A DNA stretch of 64,000 nucleotides from Devosia marina (GTDB lineage Bacteria; Pseudomonadota; Alphaproteobacteria; Rhizobiales; Devosiaceae): NCBI RefSeq assembly GCF_009758415.1, contig NZ_WQRF01000003.1, positions 124,001-188,000 of the forward strand, given 5' to 3'. Every line of letters begins with the position of its first letter. Positions within the stretch are counted from its first letter, which is position 1. Under the pieces are notes generated by a model. It worked only from the letters and a program-made list of their open reading frames with translations. It had not been told where the DNA came from and ran no database searches. This document shows positions 7,797 through 16,358 of this stretch, one piece after another. Made by a program: the position numbers and the translations under genes.

Positions 7797-9506
7797 ATGC
7801 CCCTGAGCCTTTCCGACCCCAATTGGTATCCCATCGCCTCGAGCGAGGACCTGCCCTTCCGCCATGTCTATCAGGGCCAGCTGCTTGGCCGGGAGCTCGC
7901 TGTCTGGCGGGCCGACGATGGCAATGTAAATGTCTGGGAAAACCGGTGCCTGCATCGCGGCGTGCGCCTTTCCATCGGCATCAATGAAGGCCAGGAACTC
8001 AAATGCCAATATCATGGCTGGCGCTACGCCAACCAATCCGCAGGCTGCACCTATATTCCGGCCCACCCCGCCGATGCCCCGGCCCGCCGCATCGAAAACC
8101 GCAAATATCCGGTGAAGGAAGCCTACGGGCTGATCTGGTCGTCGGCCAATGACGAAAAGCCCTTTGTGCCCTTCCCGGGAGCCGTCGGTGAAGACTGGTT
8201 TGCCCTGCGGCCCATGCCGGTCAATGCGGCACCCGGGGATGTGGTAGCCGGCCTCGCCCGTCTTGCCCCCGACGATCAGCCGGCGGACCTCTTGCCGGGC
8301 ATGACGGTGCGCCTCGGCGACGTGGTCTATTTCGTCCAGCCTATCGACGCCGGACGCGCCGTGATCCGCGGCCTCCTGCCCCGGACCCCGACCGACGAAC
8401 TGGCGACCCTGCGCCACTACAACGAACAGCTGACCCGTTTGCGCGACCGGCTCGAACGCGCCGCGGCGAAAAAGCCCGCGCCCGAACCGTTGCAGCCCAT
8501 CTATGAAAAGGTCTCGGCGGACCTTGCGACAATGCCCGACATTGCCGTGCCGCGCGGCAATACGCTCAATGTCGTGGTCAAGCGCAAATGGCAGAGCGCC
8601 GACGGCGTCATCGGCTTCGAATTGGCCGACCGCGACGGCAGCCACCTGCCCACCTTCCAGCCCGGCGCCCATATCGATGTGCACCTGCCCAACGGGCTGG
8701 TCCGGCAATATTCTATCACCAATGGCCCCGGCGACCTTCTCAGCTATGTCATCGGCGTCAAGCAGGAGAGCGCTTCAAAAGGCGGCTCCAAGGTGCTGGT
8801 TGAAACCGTGCGCGAGGGCGATGTGCTGGCCATTTCCGAGCCGCGCAACAATTTCCCGCTGCGCCGCGACGCCACCCGCACCGTGCTGATAGCCGGTGGC
8901 ATCGGCATCACCCCCCTGCTCTCCATGGCGCGCTTTCTCGACAAGTCGAGCCTGCCCTATGAGCTGCACTACTTCACCCGCAATGGGGAAAGCGTCGCGT
9001 TCAAAAGCGAACTGGATGTGCTGCATGGTGCGGTCCACATCCATACCGGTCTCGCCCGCGACGCGATCCAGGGCACCATCAATCAAGTGCTCGGGCCACA
9101 CCAGTTCGCCAATCATGTCTATATCTGCGGCCCCGGCGCCATGCTCGAAATGGTACAGGAGACAGCGTCCGGCCTCGGCTGGCCCGACGAGGCAGTGCAT
9201 TTCGAATACTTCCAGAACGACAAGACGATCGACGCCTCATCCGCCTTCGATATCGAACTGGCGCGCTCGGCCATGACGCTGCATGTGCCGGCCGGCCACA
9301 CCATTCTCGAGGTGATGCGCGAGGCTGGCCTGTCTGTCCCTTCCTCCTGCGAACAGGGCGCCTGCGGCACTTGCCTGACCACCGTCATGGAGGGCGAGGT
9401 CGACCATCAGGACGTCTATCTCAACAAGAGCGAGAAGGCGTCCAACACCTGCATGATGACCTGTGTGAGCCGTGCGAAATCGGCGCGCCTGGTGCTGGAT
9501 ATCTGA
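7797..9506 (+). CDS. NdmD-like reductase with an extra N-terminal Rieske domain
   Basis: A 569-residue electron-transfer fusion. Residues 1-115 are a complete Rieske [2Fe-2S] domain (C51/H53 in NRCLHRG, C70/H73 in CQYHGWRY). A linker of about 130 residues, partly charged helix, follows. Next comes a VanB/phthalate-reductase-type flavin domain (RQYSIT, the R-x-Y-S flavin motif) and an NAD domain (GGIGITPLLS). A plant-type ferredoxin domain closes the protein, with C518, C523, C526 and C556. The order and length match NdmD (about 588 residues), the NADH reductase whose Rieske centre feeds Rieske-less NdmC. It starts 97 bases after the oxygenase and is followed at once by the GST gene. The upstream SD is weak. 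Confidence 0.88.
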   Translation: MPLSLSDPNWYPIASSEDLPFRHVYQGQLLGRELAVWRADDGNVNVWENRCLHRGVRLSIGINEGQELKCQYHGWRYANQSAGCTYIPAHPADAPARRIENRKYPVKEAYGLIWSSANDEKPFVPFPGAVGEDWFALRPMPVNAAPGDVVAGLARLAPDDQPADLLPGMTVRLGDVVYFVQPIDAGRAVIRGLLPRTPTDELATLRHYNEQLTRLRDRLERAAAKKPAPEPLQPIYEKVSADLATMPDIAVPRGNTLNVVVKRKWQSADGVIGFELADRDGSHLPTFQPGAHIDVHLPNGLVRQYSITNGPGDLLSYVIGVKQESASKGGSKVLVETVREGDVLAISEPRNNFPLRRDATRTVLIAGGIGITPLLSMARFLDKSSLPYELHYFTRNGESVAFKSELDVLHGAVHIHTGLARDAIQGTINQVLGPHQFANHVYICGPGAMLEMVQETASGLGWPDEAVHFEYFQNDKTIDASSAFDIELARSAMTLHVPAGHTILEVMREAGLSVPSSCEQGACGTCLTTVMEGEVDHQDVYLNKSEKASNTCMMTCVSRAKSARLVLDI

Positions 9507-9509
9507 CCC

Positions 9510-10157
9510 ATGGCCATTACCCTTTACGACTTCGAGCTCTCCGGCAATTGCTACAAGCTGCGCCTGTTGATGAGCATTCTTGGGCTCCCCTATGACATCG
9601 TGCCAGTGGATTTCTTCCCCGGCCGCGAGCACAAGGCCGACTGGTTTCTGCGGCTCAATGCCTTCGGGCAATTGCCGGTGCTTAAGGACGACGATCTGGT
9701 ACTGTCCGACTCTGGCGCCATCCTCGCTTACTTGGCGAAAAAATACGATGCCTCCGGCCAATGGTTCCCGAACGATCCGGCCATCACCGCCGAAATTCTG
9801 CGCTGGCATGCCGTCGCCGACGACATCACCTCCACCAGTTCTGCGGCCCGCCTGGCGCTGGGTTATGACTATGCTTTCGACATCGAGAAGAGCCAGAACG
9901 GCGCCCATCGCATTTTCCGGCTGATCGATGAGCATCTCTGGTTCGGCGAACGCGAGGGGCGTGACTGGCTCTGCTCTCCGTCCCACCCGACCACGGCAGA
10001 CATTGCCTGTTTTCCCTATGTGATGCTCTCCGAGGAAGGCGGCATTTCGCGCCAGGATTACCCAGCCCTCCGGCGTTGGACCGACCGGGTGCGCCGTATT
10101 CCCGGCTTCACCGTCATGTCGGGCATCTTTCCGGCCGGGCCAGCGAAGGTGGATTAA
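9510..10157 (+). CDS. Glutathione S-transferase-family protein, NdmE-like
   Basis: A 215-residue two-domain GST-fold protein: thioredoxin-like N-terminus (YDFELSGNCYKLRLLMSILGL, with LPVLKDDDLVLSDSGAILAYLAKKY containing the D-S glutathione-binding pair) and an all-helical C-terminus ending IPGFTVMSGIFPAGPAK. It begins 3 bases after the reductase stop with little SD of its own, so it is probably translationally coupled. In caffeine degraders NdmE is a GST homolog needed to hold NdmC and NdmD together. Its presence here, in the same order, is the strongest sign that these three genes form a complex. A detoxifying GST is the alternative. Confidence 0.82.
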   Translation: MAITLYDFELSGNCYKLRLLMSILGLPYDIVPVDFFPGREHKADWFLRLNAFGQLPVLKDDDLVLSDSGAILAYLAKKYDASGQWFPNDPAITAEILRWHAVADDITSTSSAARLALGYDYAFDIEKSQNGAHRIFRLIDEHLWFGEREGRDWLCSPSHPTTADIACFPYVMLSEEGGISRQDYPALRRWTDRVRRIPGFTVMSGIFPAGPAKVD

Positions 10158-10185
10158 GTCCAAATTCCGAGGCACTCGCCGAGGC

Positions 10186-10223
10186 CACCCCTCCTCCGAT
10201 AAGGGGGAGCTAGTGTGGGGGTA
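10186..10223. repeat. Dispersed GC-rich hairpin repeat, copy 1
   Basis: An imperfect hairpin (CTCCTCC paired with GGGGGAG) followed by a TGTGGGGGTA tail, in the gap between the GST gene and fabV. It resembles the elements at 11547-11580 and 24896-24930 in layout. Such short intergenic repeats are common in alphaproteobacterial genomes. Confidence 0.45.
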
Positions 10224-10293
10224 CTCCGCCTCAACCCCTAGCCCTCCGCCGCCATTCCCGCTATTGCCTTGGTCAAACTGAGGAGAAAATCCC

Positions 10294-11463
10294 ATGATCA
10301 TCGAACCCAAGATCCGCGGCTTCATCTGCACCACCGCCCATCCAACCGGCTGCGCCACCAATGTGCAGCGCCAGATCGATCATGTGGTGATCAAGGGCCC
10401 CATCCCGTCCGGGCGCAAGCGCGTTCTGGTGCTAGGCTGTTCGACCGGCTATGGCCTCGCCTCTCGCATCGTCACCACCTTTGGCTCTGGCGCCGATACT
10501 GTCGGTGTGTCCTTTGAACGCGAGCCGGGCGAGACCAAGCCCGCATCGGCCGGCTGGTACAATAACCGGGCCTTCGAAAATCGCGCCCGCGCCGCCGGCA
10601 GCAAGGCCGTCACCATCGAGGGTGACGCCTTTTCCAATGAAGTGAAGGCTCAGACCATTGAGGCCATCAAGGAGACGCTCGGCCAGGTGGACCTGATCGT
10701 CTATTCGCTGGCCTCCCCGGTCCGCACCGACCCCAAGGACGGCGTCACCTATCGCTCGGCCATCAAGCCCTATGGCAGCCAGGTCACCTCCAAGACCCTC
10801 AACACCGGCACCGGCGAAGTCTCCGAGGTCACTGTGGAGCCGGCCACCGAGGAAGAGGCAGCCGCGACCGTCAAGGTGATGGGCGGCGAGGATTGGGAAC
10901 TCTGGATCGCTGCCCTGTCTGAAGCAGGCGTGCTGGCTGACGATTTCGCCTCGCTCAACTACACCTATCTCGGCAGCGAGCTGACCTGGCCGATCTACCA
11001 CAAGGGCACTCTGGGCAAGGCCAAGGGCGACCTTGACCGCGCCGCCGCCGCCATCCGCGCCGCCCATGGCGACCAGGCCGCCCATGTCGTGGCGCTCAAG
11101 GCCGTCGTCACCCAGGCCAGCTCAGCCATTCCGGTGGTACCCCTTTACGGTACCCTGCTCATCAAGGTCGAAGACGAAATGGGGCTGGGCGAAGGCCCGA
11201 TCCACCAGATCGACCGCCTGTTCCGCGACAAGCTGCAGGGCACCATCGTGCTCGACGACGACAACCGTATCCGCGTCGATGACTGGGAACTATCCGACGC
11301 CATGCAGGCCGAACTGAAAAAGCGCTGGGCGGTGCTCAACACCGAAAACCTCGCCGAACTCGCCGACCTGCCGAAATACCGCGAAGAATTCATGCGCCTG
11401 TTCGGCTTTGCCGTTGGCGGCGTGGATTACTCCAAGGATGTCGACCCGCGCGTGGTGGACTGA
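10294..11463 (+). CDS. fabV: Enoyl-ACP reductase FabV
   Basis: A 389-residue trans-2-enoyl-ACP (CoA) reductase, last step of the fatty-acid elongation cycle. Hallmarks are the N-terminal IIEPKIRGFICTTAHPTGC, the NADH-binding GCSTGYGLASR, the VDLIVYSLASPVRTDP block and the long-spaced catalytic pair, in which Y of PIYHKG and K of GKAK keep the FabV Y-x8-K spacing. Length is standard (about 395-400). FabV isozymes are known to resist triclosan. SD GAGGAG lies about 9 bases before the ATG. It appears monocistronic between repeat-containing gaps. Confidence 0.95.
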   Translation: MIIEPKIRGFICTTAHPTGCATNVQRQIDHVVIKGPIPSGRKRVLVLGCSTGYGLASRIVTTFGSGADTVGVSFEREPGETKPASAGWYNNRAFENRARAAGSKAVTIEGDAFSNEVKAQTIEAIKETLGQVDLIVYSLASPVRTDPKDGVTYRSAIKPYGSQVTSKTLNTGTGEVSEVTVEPATEEEAAATVKVMGGEDWELWIAALSEAGVLADDFASLNYTYLGSELTWPIYHKGTLGKAKGDLDRAAAAIRAAHGDQAAHVVALKAVVTQASSAIPVVPLYGTLLIKVEDEMGLGEGPIHQIDRLFRDKLQGTIVLDDDNRIRVDDWELSDAMQAELKKRWAVLNTENLAELADLPKYREEFMRLFGFAVGGVDYSKDVDPRVVD

Positions 11464-11546
11464 ACGACGCTCACCTTCCCTTCTCCCCCAAGAAAAGGGA
11501 GGGAAAGATCGGTCTGTTCAGTATCCTCGGCGACCACCAGAACGGC

Positions 11547-11580
11547 CCCTCCCCCTGTCAGGGGAGGTTGGGTGGAGGTA
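11547..11580. repeat. Dispersed GC-rich hairpin repeat, copy 2
   Basis: CCTCCCCCT, a 3-base loop and AGGGGAGG, followed by a TTGGGTGGAGGTA tail. It fills the gap between convergent fabV and epmB and may end transcription from either side. The hairpin core closely matches the copy at 24896-24916. Confidence 0.5.
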
Positions 11581-11582
11581 TC

Positions 11583-12620
11583 CTACTCTGACCAGTATTC
11601 GTGCTGGTCACCCTGCCAGTCGCGCACGGTAAAACATCCATCCGACCCGGTAATGGAGGCCGCGCCGATATCTGCCTTGCCATAGCCGCCGGGAATATCG
11701 AGCACATAGACCGGCTGGCACAGCCCGGAAATCCGGCCGCGCAGCGCCTGCACCAGGCGCTGTCCTTCCTCGATGCCGACACGAAAATGCCCAGTACCCG
11801 GCGCCAGGTCCGGGTGATGCAGGTAATAGGGCCGGATACGGTTTTCGACAAAACCGCGCATCAGCGCCGCCAAGGTCTCGACATCATCATTGACGCCCTT
11901 GAGCAACACGCTCTGACTGATCAGCGCAATCCCTCCTGCAAGCATCCGGTCGAACCCGGCTTTCGCCGCCGCCGTCAATTCGCGCGGGTGGTTGGCATGC
12001 ACCGCCAGATAGGTCGTCTTGCCGCTCGCCGTCAGCGCCGCGACCATTTCATCATCAATCCGCTCGGGCTCCACCACCGGCACCCGCGTGTGGAAGCGGA
12101 CGATTTTGACGTGCTCAATGCCCGCCAGCCGCTCCATCAGGTCACGCAACCGGCGCGGCGACAGCACCAGCGGATCACCACCGGTCAGGATCACCTCCCA
12201 GATTTCGCGATGCGTCGCGATATAGCCGATGGCCGCATCCAGCTCGGCAGCCGTCAGCGTCCCCAGCCCCTGCGGCCCCACCATTTCCCGCCGAAAGCAG
12301 AACCGGCAATAGACGGGGCACACATGCACCGCCTTGAGCAAAACCCGGTCGGGATAGCGATGCACGATCCCTTCCATCGGCGAATGCGCAAGATCGCCGA
12401 TCGGATCGGTCCGCTCCTCCGGTGTCGTGGTCAACTCACTGGCCGTGGGCACGAATTGCCGCGCAATCGGATCATCCGGATCGTCCGGATCAATCAGGTC
12501 CAGCACTACCGGAGTAATGCCAATAGCGTATTTTTCGGCGACGGCACCGAGCTCTGCATCTGGCGCAACGAGCCTCGCCGCCTTCAGATCCGCCACGGAT
12601 TTGACCGAAGAACCATTCAT
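11583..12620 (-). CDS. epmB: EpmB-like radical-SAM lysine 2,3-aminomutase
   Basis: A 345-residue radical SAM enzyme with C101, C105 and C108 (CPVYCRFC), the cluster-binding CxxxCxxC, and a downstream LTGGDPLVLS motif. EpmB converts (S)-alpha-lysine to (R)-beta-lysine, the preferred substrate of EpmA for modifying EF-P. The ATG at 12620 is chosen because it overlaps the epmA stop as ATGA; the frame also opens from a GTG at 12638. Its place directly behind epmA, divergent from efp, supports EpmB over a catabolic KamA, which is normally longer (about 415 residues). Confidence 0.9.
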   Translation of the reverse strand: MNGSSVKSVADLKAARLVAPDAELGAVAEKYAIGITPVVLDLIDPDDPDDPIARQFVPTASELTTTPEERTDPIGDLAHSPMEGIVHRYPDRVLLKAVHVCPVYCRFCFRREMVGPQGLGTLTAAELDAAIGYIATHREIWEVILTGGDPLVLSPRRLRDLMERLAGIEHVKIVRFHTRVPVVEPERIDDEMVAALTASGKTTYLAVHANHPRELTAAAKAGFDRMLAGGIALISQSVLLKGVNDDVETLAALMRGFVENRIRPYYLHHPDLAPGTGHFRVGIEEGQRLVQALRGRISGLCQPVYVLDIPGGYGKADIGAASITGSDGCFTVRDWQGDQHEYWSE

Positions 12621-13666
12621 TCCGCCACCGGCGCCCACAACACCGCCTCGATCCGCTGCGCGCCGGTGGCCAGCATCACCAGCCGGTCGAACCCGAGGGC
12701 AACTCCACTGGCCTCGGGCATGAACTCTAGCGCTGCCAGGAAATCCTCGTCGATCGGGTAGCGCTCCCCATAGATGCGCCGCTTTTCGGCCATTTCCGCC
12801 TCGAACCGTACGCGCTGTTCGGCTGCGTCCGTCAATTCGCCAAAACCGTTGGCCAGTTCCACTCCGGCTGCATAGACCTCGAAACGTTCAGACACGCGAT
12901 GGTCACCCGGCACCCGCCGCGCCAGTGCCGCCTCGCAGGCCGGATAGCGGTCTAGCACCGTCACCCGCCCATTGCCCAGGGCCGGCTCGACCTTCTCCAC
13001 CAGCACATGCGTGAACAGATAGCTCCAGCGCCGGTCCTCCGGCAGCGCCATGCCCACTCGCAACAGCTGCTCGGCCAGTGCCGCATCGTCCGGCACGCCG
13101 TCGGCATCCATGGTCGCCAACAGGTCGATGCCCGCAAAGCGCTCGAACGCCTCGGCAACGCTGATCCGCTCCGCTACGGCAAGCGGATCGCAGACCCGGT
13201 CGCGAAACTCAAACTGCCTGATCCCGGTCACCTCTGCCGCCAGCCGGATCATGGCCAGCGTATCGGCGATAATTGTCTCATAGGGCGCGCCTGCCCGATA
13301 CCATTCGAGCATGGTGAACTCGGGATGGTGCAAGGCGCTGCGCTCCCGATTGCGCCAGACATGTTGCAGACTCGCAATCCGGGTTTCCCCTGCGGCCAGA
13401 AGCTTCTTCATGGTGAATTCGGGCGAGGTGTGCAGATACATGCCCTGCCCGACCCCATCATTGCCGATCATCTGCGTGCCAAAGGCATGCAGATGCGCCT
13501 CATTTCCCGGCGAGCGCTGCAGGCCCGGCGGATCGACGACCAGGAAGTCCCGTTCGGCAAGCCAGCCGCGCACCCGGGCCTCGATACGCGCCCGCGCCAG
13601 CAATGCCGGCCGCCGGTCGGCATGGCGGTCAGGATGCCACCAGGGCGATGTCTGGGATGCCGTCAT
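12617..13666 (-). CDS. epmA: EF-P lysine ligase EpmA (GenX/PoxA)
   Basis: A 349-residue class II lysyl-tRNA-synthetase-like protein without the N-terminal anticodon-binding domain. Class II motifs are recognisable: [32 protein letters not shown] plus [13 protein letters not shown], and the C-terminal [12 protein letters not shown]. It activates beta-lysine and attaches it to the conserved Lys of EF-P. Length is close to E. coli EpmA (325). It overlaps epmB by 4 bases and faces away from efp, with about 130 bases between them holding both promoters. Confidence 0.93.
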   Translation of the reverse strand: MTASQTSPWWHPDRHADRRPALLARARIEARVRGWLAERDFLVVDPPGLQRSPGNEAHLHAFGTQMIGNDGVGQGMYLHTSPEFTMKKLLAAGETRIASLQHVWRNRERSALHHPEFTMLEWYRAGAPYETIIADTLAMIRLAAEVTGIRQFEFRDRVCDPLAVAERISVAEAFERFAGIDLLATMDADGVPDDAALAEQLLRVGMALPEDRRWSYLFTHVLVEKVEPALGNGRVTVLDRYPACEAALARRVPGDHRVSERFEVYAAGVELANGFGELTDAAEQRVRFEAEMAEKRRIYGERYPIDEDFLAALEFMPEASGVALGFDRLVMLATGAQRIEAVLWAPVAE

Positions 13667-13797
13667 TGATGGGTTTCTTGCCGTCCGGTCTGGCGAAAGG
13701 GCGCGGAATAGGGTATCGGGCGCACCACATAGACATATTCCGGCGCCCGGACGGCCCTGCCTCTAGCCCGCGCCAACGATACGAACAAGGAAGAAAT

Positions 13798-14367
13798 ATG
13801 GTCAAGGTCATCGCCTCGTCGCTACGCAAAGGCAATGTCGTCGAGCAGGACGGCAATCTGCATGTCGTGCTGACGGCGGAAAACGTTCACCCCGGCAAGG
13901 GTAATTCGATCACCAACGTCAACATGCGCCGCATCACTGATGGCGTGAAGGTCGTTGGCCGCTGGCGCACTGTGGAAATGGTCGAAAAGGCCGACGTTGA
14001 CGATCGCGAGTACGACTATCTCTATTCCGACGGCGAGGGCCACCACTTCATGGAGCCCCAGACCTATGAGCAGATCACCGTCCCCGACGACGTGATCGGC
14101 GACCAGAAAGCCTATCTCACCGACGGCATGAAGGTACACCTGATGACCCATGAAGGCATCGCGCTTTCCATGGAACTGCCCCAGCGCCTGACCTTCGAGA
14201 TCGTCGAGACCGAGCCGGTGGTGAAAGGCCAGACTGCCTCTTCGTCCTACAAACCTGCGGTCCTCAACAACGGCCTGCGCGTCATGGTCCCGCCCCATAT
14301 TGGCACCGGCACCCGCATCGTCATCCTCACCGAAGACAATTCCTACGTCGAACGCGCGAAGGACTGA
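13798..14367 (+). CDS. efp: Elongation factor P
   Basis: A 189-residue translation factor that relieves ribosome stalling at polyproline. The KOW-like N-domain carries the modification loop HPGKGNS; K34 at its tip is the expected EpmA target. Two OB-fold domains follow, and the C-terminus holds the family signature, here [22 protein letters not shown]. The ATG at 13798 sits behind AAGGAAG; the longer frame from 13603 has no homologous extension. The three-gene set efp/epmA/epmB predicts that EF-P is beta-lysylated in this organism. Confidence 0.96.
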   Translation: MVKVIASSLRKGNVVEQDGNLHVVLTAENVHPGKGNSITNVNMRRITDGVKVVGRWRTVEMVEKADVDDREYDYLYSDGEGHHFMEPQTYEQITVPDDVIGDQKAYLTDGMKVHLMTHEGIALSMELPQRLTFEIVETEPVVKGQTASSSYKPAVLNNGLRVMVPPHIGTGTRIVILTEDNSYVERAKD

Positions 14368-14389
14368 AGTCCGGCGCCGCGGCGCGGCG

Positions 14390-14416
14390 TCAAAACCCTC
14401 CAGTGGAGGGTTTTGA
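14390..14416. terminator. Inverted repeat downstream of efp, probable terminator
   Basis: TCAAAACCCTCCA, one G, then TGGAGGGTTTTGA: perfect 13-base arms beginning 23 bases after the efp stop. Transcribed from the + strand the second arm ends in a short U-run, so it can end the efp transcript. Confidence 0.6.
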
Positions 14417-14660
14417 GGACTTCGGGCCCGGAGACCTATGGTAGAAGGGCGGCCGATCATCAGGCCTTGAGAGCTATGCTCGAAAGGCGAGCCACCGCTT
14501 CGGCAGCACCCCCCCCAGTGGGGAGATTTTAGGCGATCAGGCCCGCAGACTGCGCACCGTGCCAAGGGCAAATTTGCGCCGGTGGAGCAATTATAGATGC
14601 TGGCCACGAGACTTGCGGTCGAGTGGCAGGTCGAAGGGCCTACCACTCCACCTGCACAAT

Positions 14661-14686
14661 ACAAAAACGGGCCCTCTCGGGCCCGT
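14661..14686 (-). terminator. Intrinsic terminator of the DUF892 gene
   Basis: ACGGGCCC, loop of four, GGGCCCGT (arms 14667-14674 and 14679-14686). Read on the minus strand the hairpin is followed by a run of T, directly after the stop of the gene ending at 14710. Confidence 0.85.
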
Positions 14687-14709
14687 CTTCTTGTGTACGG
14701 ACGCTCTGA

Positions 14710-15201
14710 CTACGCCGCCGCCTTCAAATTCACCGAACTCTTGGCCAGCTTGGTCAGTTTCTCGTCAGTGGCTTCTTCTTCCTTGAGCGTCTCAAGGAAC
14801 AGATCCAGTGCCTCGGTATGGCCAAGCTGCTTGGCCCAGGTCGCCAGCGTGCCATAGCGGGCGATCTCGTAGTGCTCAACAGCCTGCGCCGCCGAGACCA
14901 GTCCGGCATCGAGCGCCTGGGTGCCCTTGAACTCGTCCATGATCTCCTTGCCCTCCTCGATAATGCCGAGAATGGCATCACAGGTCTTGCCGCGCGGGTT
15001 CTTGCCGAGCAGTTCGAACACTTTCTCAAGCCGCTCGACATGCACCTCGGTTTCGGCCTGGTGCTGTTCGAACCCGGCCTTGAGGTCGGGTGACACGGCA
15101 GCCTTGGCCATCTTGGGCAAGGCTTTCAGAATGTGCCGCTCGGCGAAATAGATGTCCTTGAGCGTATCGAAAAACAGATCGTCCAGTTGCTTTTCAGCCA
15201 T
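14710..15201 (-). CDS. Ferritin-like DUF892 (YciE/YciF) protein
   Basis: A 163-residue all-helical protein of the DUF892 family, a ferritin-like four-helix fold with a di-metal site; E. coli YciE and YciF are stress-induced members. Characteristic features are the N-terminal LFFDTLKDIYFAERHILKALPKM, an EQHQAETEVHVERLEKVF helix and the VEHYEIARYGTLATWA segment, whose Glu and His residues are the likely metal ligands. It is monocistronic with its own terminator. The biochemical role of the family is not established; a general stress function is the usual inference. Confidence 0.88.
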   Translation of the reverse strand: MAEKQLDDLFFDTLKDIYFAERHILKALPKMAKAAVSPDLKAGFEQHQAETEVHVERLEKVFELLGKNPRGKTCDAILGIIEEGKEIMDEFKGTQALDAGLVSAAQAVEHYEIARYGTLATWAKQLGHTEALDLFLETLKEEEATDEKLTKLAKSSVNLKAAA

Positions 15202-15300
15202 TTGTCTTCAGCTCCAGTTGGCATTGGAATGATGACGCTGGCTCTGCAACGGCGCCATTGAACCGAAGTTCCGGCGCTGCCCGATCACATCTGAAAGGCG

Positions 15301-16272
15301 CTAGACGCCGAAGCGCTCGCACAACCACGCCATCTGCTGGCGATCCTGGAACGGCCCGCCGCCCTCGTGGTTGTTGAACTCATAATCGATGATGGTCTTG
15401 TCGGTGCCCGCAAAGGCCTTGAACGCTCCATAGACGGTCGATGGCGGGCAGATGTCATCCATCAGCGCCACCGAGAACAGCGCCGCTGCCTGGCTTTGCC
15501 GGGCGAAATTGACGCCGTCGAAATAGCGCAGCGTCTCGAACACCTTGTCCTTCTTGTCCCGGTGCTGCGCCAGAAACCGCACGATTTCGCCATAGGGGTC
15601 GCGCCCAGCCACGCGTACTGCGCGCGGAAAATCACAGAGAAAGGGAACATCGGGCATTACCGCCTTCACCCTGGCGTCGATCCCGGCCACCGCCAGCGCA
15701 ATACCGCCACCCTGTGAGCCGCCGCAGACCGCAATGCGGTCTGGATCGACGAAGTGCTGGCCGACCAGCGCGTCGATGGCGCGCACGCCATCGGTAAACA
15801 GCCGCCGATAATAGTAGTCTTCCCGATTGAGGATTCCCTTGGTCATCACCCCCGGAATCTGGCTGGTCGACCCGACCGGGTCCGGCGTGGCGCCGGTGCT
15901 CCAGCCCGAACCCTGCCCGCGCGTGTCCATGCGGAAATAGGCAAATCCCGAAGCCGCCCAATGCAGCAATTCATGGGGAAAGCCCCGTCCCCCGCCATAA
16001 CCGACATATTGTGCGATCAGCGGAAGCCGGCCCTGCCGGTCCTTGGGCAAAACCAGCCACCCCTTGACCGGATGCCCGCCAAAACCAGGAAAGGTCACGT
16101 CGAATACCTCGACCAGCTTGAGCGTGGTCTGCGCCGGCTCGACCTCCACAGCCCCGCCAGCCTGCCGCGCTTGCGCCAGGGTCGCATCCCAGAACGCTGC
16201 GAAATCGTCGGGCAGATCCACTGCGCTTTCATAAAGATCAAGGGCCGGATGGACGAGGTCGGGAAAGGGCAT
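15301..16272 (-). CDS. Acetyl xylan esterase / cephalosporin-C deacetylase family
   Basis: A 323-residue alpha/beta-hydrolase of carbohydrate-esterase family 7 (AXE1). The nucleophile elbow is GGSQGGG, and the family's RGQGSG-type motif appears as DTRGQGSGWS. The C-terminal NHEGGG block supplies the catalytic His; an Asp from ALMDDICPPST completes the triad. These cytoplasmic enzymes remove acetyl groups from short xylo-oligosaccharides and other acetylated sugars. No xylan-degradation genes are adjacent, so the natural substrate is open. Confidence 0.88.
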   Translation of the reverse strand: MPFPDLVHPALDLYESAVDLPDDFAAFWDATLAQARQAGGAVEVEPAQTTLKLVEVFDVTFPGFGGHPVKGWLVLPKDRQGRLPLIAQYVGYGGGRGFPHELLHWAASGFAYFRMDTRGQGSGWSTGATPDPVGSTSQIPGVMTKGILNREDYYYRRLFTDGVRAIDALVGQHFVDPDRIAVCGGSQGGGIALAVAGIDARVKAVMPDVPFLCDFPRAVRVAGRDPYGEIVRFLAQHRDKKDKVFETLRYFDGVNFARQSQAAALFSVALMDDICPPSTVYGAFKAFAGTDKTIIDYEFNNHEGGGPFQDRQQMAWLCERFGV

Positions 16273-16358
16273 ATTGTTTCCATAGGGCTGACGATAACCC
16301 TGGCAATCTGCCTTCTGCGCATCGAATTATCCAGCCCGCAGAGGCCGATACGCAGACC

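Larger units (their letters stand above)
14368..14709. other. Gene-free stretch with inverted repeats
   Basis: No gene is credible between efp and the DUF892 gene. The stretch holds a 13-bp perfect inverted repeat at 14390-14416, a smaller CCCC-AGT-GGGG element near 14510, a 16-base match (TGAGAGCTATGCTCGA near 14468) to the macB-tamA gap near 1407, and the terminator at 14661-14686. Confidence 0.5.

Noticed and set aside
6803..10157. Caffeine-degradation locus (ndmABCDE)
   Set aside because: Only NdmC-, NdmD- and NdmE-like genes are present; ndmA/ndmB and other caffeine genes are absent, so no methylxanthine substrate is claimed.
12427..12440. TGGTCAA as another RutR half-site (also near 10270)
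   Set aside because: The first is inside epmB; the second, before fabV, lacks the other half-site.
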